From Thiobacillus sp. (GTDB lineage Bacteria > Pseudomonadota > Gammaproteobacteria > Burkholderiales > Thiobacillaceae): a stretch of DNA of 64,000 nucleotides. Numbering within the stretch: position 1 is the first letter of the stretch; each line of letters starts with the position of its first letter. The notes under the pieces were generated by a model that ran no database searches, was not told the origin of the DNA, and saw only the letters and a program-made list of their open reading frames with translations. The stretch covers positions 11,007 to 75,006 of the forward strand of contig NZ_JANJXQ010000133.1 in the NCBI RefSeq assembly GCF_024708915.1, read 5' to 3'. Shown one piece after another: positions 58,789-64,000 of this stretch. The translations under genes were made by a program, and so were the position numbers.

Positions 58789-59220
58789 GTGGCTGAAAAA
58801 ACCTACACCGTGCTGGTGCTGTGCACCGGCAATTCCTGCCGCTCGCAAATGGCCGAAGTGCTGCTGAACCACGATCTCGCCGGTCAGGTGCGCGCGCTGT
58901 CCGCCGGCACCCGGCCGCAGCCGAAAGTGGCTGACGGCGCGATCGCGGCGCTGAAGGATGCGGGTCTGAATACCGACGGCCTGCACCCGAAGGACATCGA
59001 CGCGGTGATGAGCGAGGACATCGACCTGGTGGTGACGGTGTGCGACAACGCCAAGGAAGCCTGCCCGATCTTTCCCAAGCCGATCCCGGCGATCCACCTG
59101 CCGTTCCACGATCCGCACGGTGAGCCGCTGGAGCGCTTCCTCGCGGTGCGCGACGACATCCGCACCCGCCTGGTTGCGGCGGTGCGCGAGAAGTTCGGCC
59201 TGCAAGTGGCTGCGGCCTGA
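58789..59220 (+). CDS. arsC: Arsenate reductase, thioredoxin-coupled LMW-phosphatase type
   Basis: A 143-residue protein with the phosphatase loop CTGNSCRSQMAE and two further cysteines in VTVCDNAKEACPIFP. This triple-Cys arrangement is that of the B. subtilis-type, thioredoxin-dependent ArsC. It reduces arsenate to arsenite for export. It begins with GTG at 58789 after GGGAG; the next ATG would cut the active site. It lies in the middle of the ars operon, followed by a second reductase 18 bp on. Confidence 0.92.
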   Translation: MAEKTYTVLVLCTGNSCRSQMAEVLLNHDLAGQVRALSAGTRPQPKVADGAIAALKDAGLNTDGLHPKDIDAVMSEDIDLVVTVCDNAKEACPIFPKPIPAIHLPFHDPHGEPLERFLAVRDDIRTRLVAAVREKFGLQVAAA

Positions 59221-59238
59221 GTCGACGGAGACGCTGCG

Positions 59239-59736
59239 ATGGACGAGTCGCCTTTCAATGTGCTGTTCCTGTGCACCGGTAATTCGGCGCGTTCGATCCT
59301 GGCCGAATCGCTGCTGAACGTTCTGGGCAAGGGGCGCTTCCGGGCGTTCAGTGCGGGCAGCCATCCCGGCGGGCGGGTCAACCCGTTTGCGCTGGAATTG
59401 CTGGAAAAAAACCATTTCCCCACCGGCGAACTGCGTAGCAAGTCATGGGACGAGTTCGCGCAGCCCGCTGCGCCGCAACTCGATTTCGTCATCACCGTTT
59501 GCGACAACGCGGCAGGCGAGGTTTGCCCGGTGTGGCCGGGCCAGCCGGTCACTGCGCACTGGGGCATCCCCGACCCGGCTGCCGTCGGGGGGAGCGACGA
59601 GGCCAGGCGCCACGCCTTCGTCGATGCCATGAACCACTTGCAGCGCCGCATATCCATGTTCGTCAGCCTGCCGTTCCACACGCTCGACGGCATGCGGCTG
59701 CAACAGGCCGTGCGCGAGATTGGTAAGGCGACATGA
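59239..59736 (+). CDS. arsC: Second arsenate reductase (LMW-phosphatase type)
   Basis: A 165-residue paralog with CTGNSARSILAE in the phosphate loop (Ala replacing the second Cys of the first copy) and VTVCDNAAGEVCPVWPG. The C-terminal half resembles the longer ArsC form of cyanobacteria and betaproteobacteria. It may use another thiol donor than the first copy. GGAG precedes the ATG at 59239 and the stop overlaps acr3 (ATGA). Confidence 0.9.
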   Translation: MDESPFNVLFLCTGNSARSILAESLLNVLGKGRFRAFSAGSHPGGRVNPFALELLEKNHFPTGELRSKSWDEFAQPAAPQLDFVITVCDNAAGEVCPVWPGQPVTAHWGIPDPAAVGGSDEARRHAFVDAMNHLQRRISMFVSLPFHTLDGMRLQQAVREIGKAT

Positions 59737-60836
59737 GCGCGCAATGTGAGGTTATCGCCAAGCGCGCTGCCAACATGGCCGGGGCCACCGCGCCGATGAG
59801 CGTGTTCGAGCGCTGGCTTACCCTGTGGGTGGCGCTGTGCATCGTCGCCGGGGTGCTGCTGGGCCAGTTGTTCCCCGCGACGTTCCAGGCGCTGGGGCGG
59901 ATGGAGGTGGCGCAGGTCAACATTCCGGTCGGCCTCTTGATCTGGGTGATGATCATCCCGATGCTGATGAAGATCGACTTTGCTGCCCTGCACCAGGTGA
60001 AGTCGCACTGGAAGGGCATCGGCGTCACCCTGTTCGTCAACTGGGCGGTGAAGCCGTTTTCCATGGCCTTGCTGGCCTGGCTGTTCATCCGCCACCTGTT
60101 CGCGCCGTATCTGCCGGCGGAACAGCTCGACAGCTACGTCGCCGGCCTCATCCTGCTGGCCGCCGCGCCGTGCACCGCGATGGTGTTCGTATGGAGCCGG
60201 CTGACCGGCGGCGACCCGTATTTCACCCTGTCGCAGGTGGCGTTGAACGACGCCATCATGATCGTTGCCTTCGCGCCCATCGTCGGCCTGCTGCTCGGGT
60301 TGTCGGCGATCGTGGTGCCATGGGACACGCTGTTCACCTCGGTGGTGCTGTATATCGTCATCCCGGTGATCCTCGCGCAGCTCTGGCGCAAATACTTGCT
60401 CAGGCGCGGCCAGGCGGCGTTCGATGCGACGATGGCGCAGCTCGGCCACGCCTCCATCGTCGCCTTGCTCGCCACGCTGGTGCTGCTGTTCGCCTTCCAG
60501 GGCGAGCAGATCATCGCGCAGCCGCTGATCATCGCGCTGCTGGCGGTGCCGATTCTGATCCAGGTGTTCTTCAATTCCGGCCTGGCCTACTGGCTCAATC
60601 GCAAGGTCGGCGAGAAGCACAGCGTCGCCTGCCCGTCGGCGCTGATCGGCGCCTCGAACTTCTTTGAACTGGCGGTGGCGGCGGCGATCGCGCTGTTCGG
60701 CTTCCAGTCGGGCGCGGCGCTTGCCACCGTGGTCGGCGTGCTGATCGAGGTGCCGGCGATGCTGCTGGTGGTGAAGATCGTCAACCGCAGCAAGGGCTGG
60801 TACGAGAAGGGTGCGCGCTCGCTGCCGCAGGCATGA
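59733..60836 (+). CDS. acr3: ACR3-type arsenite efflux transporter
   Basis: A 367-residue membrane protein with about ten hydrophobic segments. It has the ACR3 Cys in [13 protein letters not shown] and the Glu in [18 protein letters not shown], both needed for arsenite export. The N-terminal 30 residues are cytoplasmic. It overlaps arsC2, so reduction and export are translationally linked. ACR3 is preferred to ArsB by these motifs and by the length. Confidence 0.95.
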   Translation: MSAQCEVIAKRAANMAGATAPMSVFERWLTLWVALCIVAGVLLGQLFPATFQALGRMEVAQVNIPVGLLIWVMIIPMLMKIDFAALHQVKSHWKGIGVTLFVNWAVKPFSMALLAWLFIRHLFAPYLPAEQLDSYVAGLILLAAAPCTAMVFVWSRLTGGDPYFTLSQVALNDAIMIVAFAPIVGLLLGLSAIVVPWDTLFTSVVLYIVIPVILAQLWRKYLLRRGQAAFDATMAQLGHASIVALLATLVLLFAFQGEQIIAQPLIIALLAVPILIQVFFNSGLAYWLNRKVGEKHSVACPSALIGASNFFELAVAAAIALFGFQSGAALATVVGVLIEVPAMLLVVKIVNRSKGWYEKGARSLPQA

Positions 60837-60900
60837 CGACCAGCGATGCGGGCAGGTCATTTCCGCCGCGGACGCGGCATCATCGACACAGGAGTCTGAC

Positions 60901-61707
60901 ATGAATGCAAACGAACACGACCCGATCCGTCAGCAGGTCCGCGCCGCCTACGGTGCTGTCGCGCGCGCCGAACCCACCGGCTGTTGTGCCCCGGCCACGG
61001 GGTGCTGCGCACCCTCCGAACAGGCGGTCGCCGAACTGGTGTCGCGCGGCATCGGCTACAGCGCCGAGGAGACGCGGGCAGTGCCTGAAGGCGCCAATCT
61101 TGGTCTCGGCTGCGGCAACCCGCAGGCCATCGCTGCGATCAAACCAGGCGAGACCGTGCTCGACCTCGGCAGCGGCGCCGGTTTCGACGTCTTTCTTGCG
61201 GCGCGTCAGGTTGGTGCCGATGGCCGCGTCATCGGTGTCGACATGACACCCGACATGGTATCGAAGGCGCGTGCCAATGCCGTCAAGGGCGGTTATGCGA
61301 ACGTCGACTTCCGCCTTGGTGAGATCGAGCGTCTGCCCGTTGCCGATGCCGTGGTCGACGTCATCATTTCCAACTGCGTCATCAACCTCTCGCCCGACAA
61401 GGGGCAGGTTTTTCGGGATGCCTTTCGGGTGCTGAAACCCGGTGGCCGGCTCGCCATTTCCGACATCGTCACTACCGCGTCGCTGCCCGAGGCCATGCAG
61501 CAGGAGGCCGCCCTCTACAACGCCTGCATCGCTGGCGCAGCGAGCGTCGATGAACTCACGGTGATGCTGGTAGATGCGGGTTTCGCCGACATCCGCATCG
61601 CCCCCAAGGACGCCAGCCGCGAGTTCATCCGCCACTGGGCGCCGGGCCGGGGGGTCGAAGATTTCATCGCCTCGGCCAGCATTGAGGCGGTCAAGCCGGC
61701 AAACTGA
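60901..61707 (+). CDS. arsM: ArsM, arsenite S-adenosylmethionine methyltransferase
   Basis: A 268-residue SAM methyltransferase. An N-terminal Cys-rich segment [14 protein letters not shown] is followed by LGLGCGNP (Cys), [20 protein letters not shown] (SAM motif), [11 protein letters not shown] (Cys) and NACIAGA. Conserved cysteines in the C-G and S-N-C motifs are the arsenic ligands of ArsM. It methylates As(III) to mono-, di- and trimethyl forms. It lies 64 bp after acr3. With arsI in the same operon it gives both methylation and C-As cleavage. Confidence 0.93.
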   Translation: MNANEHDPIRQQVRAAYGAVARAEPTGCCAPATGCCAPSEQAVAELVSRGIGYSAEETRAVPEGANLGLGCGNPQAIAAIKPGETVLDLGSGAGFDVFLAARQVGADGRVIGVDMTPDMVSKARANAVKGGYANVDFRLGEIERLPVADAVVDVIISNCVINLSPDKGQVFRDAFRVLKPGGRLAISDIVTTASLPEAMQQEAALYNACIAGAASVDELTVMLVDAGFADIRIAPKDASREFIRHWAPGRGVEDFIASASIEAVKPAN

Positions 61708-61719
61708 AGAAGAACGCAA

Positions 61720-61916
61720 ATGACAGACATCAAAGTACTCGACAGCGCTGCGCCAACCGCAAGACCACGCTGAAGCTGATCGCGGAAGCCGCGCAGGTCA
61801 ATCTGGAAAAGGTCGACGACATGGCGGCGATCCTCGGCTACGGTGTCATGTCGACTCCTGGCGTGGTGATCGACGGCGGCGTGCCTGATCGCAAGAAGAT
61901 CGAAAGCTGGTTCTGA
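61720..61916 (+). pseudogene. Degenerate thioredoxin-like (two-Cys) protein of the ars operon
   Basis: The sequence starts MTDIKVLDSA and then loses frame: the shifted frame continues CANRKTTLKLIAEAAQ, then VNLEKVDDMAAILGYGVMST PGVVIDGGVPDRKKIESWF stop. Normal members read CANCKTTL here. So a one-base deletion, a Cys-to-Arg change in CxxC, and lost codons are visible. It would have been a small redox partner for arsenate reductase. It lies 12 bp after arsM. Confidence 0.85.
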
Positions 61917-61924
61917 CGATACGG

Positions 61925-61945
61925 CTGCCCGAATTGACCGGGCAG
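61925..61945 (+). terminator. Hairpin after the ars operon
   Basis: CTGCCCG-AATTGAC-CGGGCAG is a seven-pair GC stem 8 bp after the broken thioredoxin gene. No T-run follows, so it is a weak or rho-assisted terminator at best. Confidence 0.4.
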
Positions 61946-62037
61946 GGGAAGCGGTGGGCGTGATGTCTGAAATCCCGAATCCCGCAGGATGTCTATTATG
62001 GATAATGTCTTGATTGTAAATTTTCCGGGAACCCGCC

Positions 62038-62937
62038 ATGCCAAGCCTTCGCCGCATCGTTGCTGCCACCGATTTTTCCGATTTTTCCGAACGGGTGGTG
62101 CAGCGCGCTGCACAACTGGCCAAACAGCATCAAGCCGAGCTGCATCTGCTGCACGTGGTGCGCCCACTCGACCTTTACCCTAGCCTGACACTGGCCCCGG
62201 ACGAACTCAAGCATACCGACCAGGATTTGTTGCAGACGGAGCAGACCCGGCTCGACGCCATGGCTGCCAGTCTGGTCAGCCAGCTGGGTATTCAAGTCCG
62301 TACTGCTACCCGTCTGGGCCGGGCTCATAGCGAAATCGCAGCCTACGTGCAGGAGGTGTCCGCCGATCTTTTGGTTGCCGGGGTGCGCGGTGAGAACACA
62401 CTCATGGATCTGTTCCTGGGATCAACCGTGTCGCGTCTGCTGCGGGTGGACATCTGTCCGGTGCTCATCGTCAGAAACCCTGCGGACGGGCCCTACCGCC
62501 AGGTGCTGGCGGCGGTCGATTTCTCTCCGGTGTCGGCGGCGGTGGTTGCCCATGCGCTAATGCTTGCCGGCGGCGCGCCGATGCACGCGCTGCACGTGCT
62601 GGGCAGCGAGGTTGAGCAGCGTTTGCGCAGGGCGAAGTTGAACCAGGTGGACATCACGTGCTGGCTTACCAAGCTGCATGACGATGCCGAGAAACAGCTG
62701 GATGCCCTGCTGGCATCGATAGGGAAAAGTCCGGAAGTCATACGGCTGATCCAGTCTGGTTTTCCCCCTGCTGCAATCTGCCAGTGCATCGAGGACAAGC
62801 AGGCCGACCTGATCGTCCTCGGTCGCCATGGCTACGGCGGCGGCTTGCAGGACTGGCTGCTGGGCAGCGTGAGCAAGGATGTGGCCTTCGCTGCGACGTG
62901 CGACGTGCTGCTTATCAGCAGCCCGAGCGGACAGTAG
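62038..62937 (+). CDS. Universal stress protein with two Usp domains
   Basis: A 299-residue tandem UspA-type protein. Domain 1 is IVAATDFSDFSERVVQRAAQ to LLVAGVRGENTLMDLFLGST VSRLL. Domain 2 is QVLAAVDFSPVSAAVVAHAL to LIVLGRHGYGGGLQDWLLGS VSKDV. The G-x2-G-x9-G-S ATP-binding signature is clear in domain 2 (GRHGYGG...LGSVS) and changed in domain 1. Such proteins bind ATP or metabolites in stress. It is separate from the ars operon by about 120 bp. Confidence 0.92.
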   Translation: MPSLRRIVAATDFSDFSERVVQRAAQLAKQHQAELHLLHVVRPLDLYPSLTLAPDELKHTDQDLLQTEQTRLDAMAASLVSQLGIQVRTATRLGRAHSEIAAYVQEVSADLLVAGVRGENTLMDLFLGSTVSRLLRVDICPVLIVRNPADGPYRQVLAAVDFSPVSAAVVAHALMLAGGAPMHALHVLGSEVEQRLRRAKLNQVDITCWLTKLHDDAEKQLDALLASIGKSPEVIRLIQSGFPPAAICQCIEDKQADLIVLGRHGYGGGLQDWLLGSVSKDVAFAATCDVLLISSPSGQ

Positions 62938-63059
62938 GGATTTTCGCCAAGGCCACGTGGCTTGGCATGTCGGTCTGCGGCGCCGCGGTGTTCCTTCCCC
63001 CAGGCTTTGCTTGGCGCATGGACGTGGGTCAGTAGGAGGATGTGGCCAGGGCACAAACG

Positions 63060-63088
63060 AAAACGCCGCTCGGAGAGCGGCGTTTTTT
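63060..63088 (-). terminator. Strong intrinsic terminator, probably bidirectional
   Basis: AAAACGCCGCTC-GGA-GAGCGGCGTTTT is a 12-pair hairpin with a T-run on the plus side and an A-run on the other, so it works for both strands. It lies 6 bp after the tRNA gene on the minus strand and 120 bp after the universal stress gene on the plus strand. Confidence 0.9.
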
Positions 63089-63093
63089 ACAAC

Positions 63094-63169
63094 TGGTGCC
63101 GGCGATCGGAATCGAACTGACGACCTTCGCATTACGAATGCGCTGCTCTACCAACTGAGCTACGCCGGC
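63094..63169 (-). tRNA. tRNA-Thr (anticodon CGT)
   Basis: On the minus strand a full 76-nt tRNA folds. The acceptor GCCGGCG pairs with CGCCGGC, the D-arm is GCTCAGTTGGTAGAGC, and the anticodon loop TTCGTAA holds CGT. The T-arm is GTCAGTTCGATTCCGAT and CCA is encoded. It closely resembles E. coli thrW. It lies between gltX and the terminator. Confidence 0.97.
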
Positions 63170-63199
63170 GAAAAACAGCGCGCATTATAGCGGAATCGA

Positions 63200-64000
63200 T
63201 CAGGCTTGTGCGGCCTGCAGCCCGGCTTTCAGGCGCGCGACCACCTTGTCCTGGCCGATCAGTTCGAGCGTGGCGTCGATCGCCGGCGTCTGCGGTTCGC
63301 CGGTGACCAGCACGCGTACCGGCATCGCCAGCTTCGGCATCTTGAGGCCGTGCGCGGCGAGCGTTTCCTTGAACGCCGCGCTGATCGCGCTGCGTTCCCA
63401 GTTCAGCGCTTCGAGACAGGTGGCGAGTTCGGCCAGCGCGGGCAGCACCTCGGGGGTGACGTGCTGCGCCAGCAGCTCGGGCGTGGGATGCAGGGTGCGG
63501 TAAAACAGCGTGGCGGCGTCGGCCAGTTCCACGATCGTCGCTGCGCGTTCCTTGACCAGCGCGCACACCGCGGCAAGGGCGGGGCCGTCGTCCGGATTGG
63601 CGCCGTTGCGCACCAGGAAAGGGCGCATCAGTTCGGCCAGCCGCGCGTCGTCGGCGGCCTTGATGTACTGCTGGTTGAGCCAGCGCAGCTTTTCGGTATT
63701 GAACTGCGCGGCCGACGGCGTGATGCGGTCGAGATCGAACCACTGCACGAACTGCTCGCGGCTGAACAGTTCGGCGTCGCCGTGCGACCAGCCGAGCCGC
63801 GCCAGGTAATTGATCACGGCTTCCGGCAGGTAGCCGTCCTCGCAATACTGCATCACCGACACCGCGCCGTGGCGCTTGGAGAGCTTGGTGCCGTCGTCGC
63901 CGAGGATCATCGACAGGTGCGCATACAGCGGCACCTCGGCGCCGAGCGCCTGCAGCACGTTGATCTGGCGCGGGGTGTTGTTCACGTGGTCGTCGCCGCG
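63200..64000 (-). CDS. gltX: GltX, glutamyl-tRNA synthetase, C-terminal part (cut by window edge)
   Basis: The 3' 801 bp of a class I synthetase. At the edge it reads [20 protein letters not shown], then the KMSKS-equivalent [14 protein letters not shown], then [20 protein letters not shown] and the helical anticodon-binding end. It charges tRNA-Glu. The HIGH motif and N-terminus lie beyond base 64000. It is followed on the same strand by tRNA-Thr about 30 bp on. Confidence 0.96.
   Translation of the reverse strand, partial: RGDDHVNNTPRQINVLQALGAEVPLYAHLSMILGDDGTKLSKRHGAVSVMQYCEDGYLPEAVINYLARLGWSHGDAELFSREQFVQWFDLDRITPSAAQFNTEKLRWLNQQYIKAADDARLAELMRPFLVRNGANPDDGPALAAVCALVKERAATIVELADAATLFYRTLHPTPELLAQHVTPEVLPALAELATCLEALNWERSAISAAFKETLAAHGLKMPKLAMPVRVLVTGEPQTPAIDATLELIGQDKVVARLKAGLQAAQA

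Noticed and set aside
58884..60902. 672-codon minus-strand frame opposite arsC-acr3
   Set aside because: His/Asp/Arg-rich shadow across several real genes; no family features.

Overview
The window reads as the chromosome of a betaproteobacterium carrying a large composite genomic island. This taxonomy is an inference. It rests on GC-rich core genes, a CepI/CepR-like quorum-sensing pair with an RsaM-type gene, a Tn4371-family conjugation module, and an arsenic operon next to gltX and tRNA-Thr. No rRNA gene is present to settle it.

Region 1 (1-29.4 kb) is the backbone of a Tn4371-like integrative and conjugative element (ICE). On the minus strand lie trbJ (cut by the window edge), trbE, trbD, trbC, trbB, a CopG-like gene and traG, mostly overlapping by ATGA. 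An EexN-like lipoprotein and a LysR regulator follow. The relaxase, traF, DUF2840, RHH and parA genes come next, then an iteron-bearing candidate oriV, repA and an excisionase-like HTH gene. The accessory set is DUF2285, DUF2958 (two copies), XRE, a nuclease-like EEP protein, DUF736, DUF932 and RadC. A HEPN-like gene sits among them.

A cargo of different composition (8.4-15.3 kb) splits the transfer genes. It holds a divergent luxR/rsaM pair and a luxI preceded by a cep-type lux box. Downstream in the same transcription unit are a xylose-isomerase-like barrel fused to a complete LuxS domain, an EEVS-like sugar-phosphate cyclase and an MFS exporter. An FMN-riboswitch-controlled ribB lies next to it. 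This looks like a quorum-regulated small-molecule pathway and is the most novel item in the window.

Region 2 (29.7-53.1 kb, all plus strand) is a stack of defence operons. (a) RHH - Vsr - C5 methyltransferase - GHKL/MORC-like ATPase - Mrr-nuclease/SF2 helicase - unknown - HNH-like. (b) AbiEi - AbiEii - PD-(D/E)XK nuclease - poly-gamma-glutamate-hydrolase-like - QatABCD, tightly packed and largely translationally coupled. (c) AbiEi - AbiEii - TOTE-type primase/helicase - SWIM/SNF2 helicase, also coupled. Operons (b) and (c) both start with an AbiE pair.

Two sites, at 45.7 and 53.0 kb, share an identical 15-bp core that matches the 3' end of guaA (encoding IEWE-stop). Each is preceded by a pair of GACGGTA motifs at the same spacing. 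They look like tandem right-hand attachment sites of guaA-targeting islands. No integrase gene was found in the window.

Region 3 (53.2-64 kb) is chromosome. It contains an FMN reductase, two flavoproteins, a frameshifted RAYT transposase among REP sequences, and an ars operon (arsR, arsI, two arsC, acr3, arsM, a broken thioredoxin-like gene). A universal stress protein, tRNA-Thr(CGT) and the 3' part of gltX follow.
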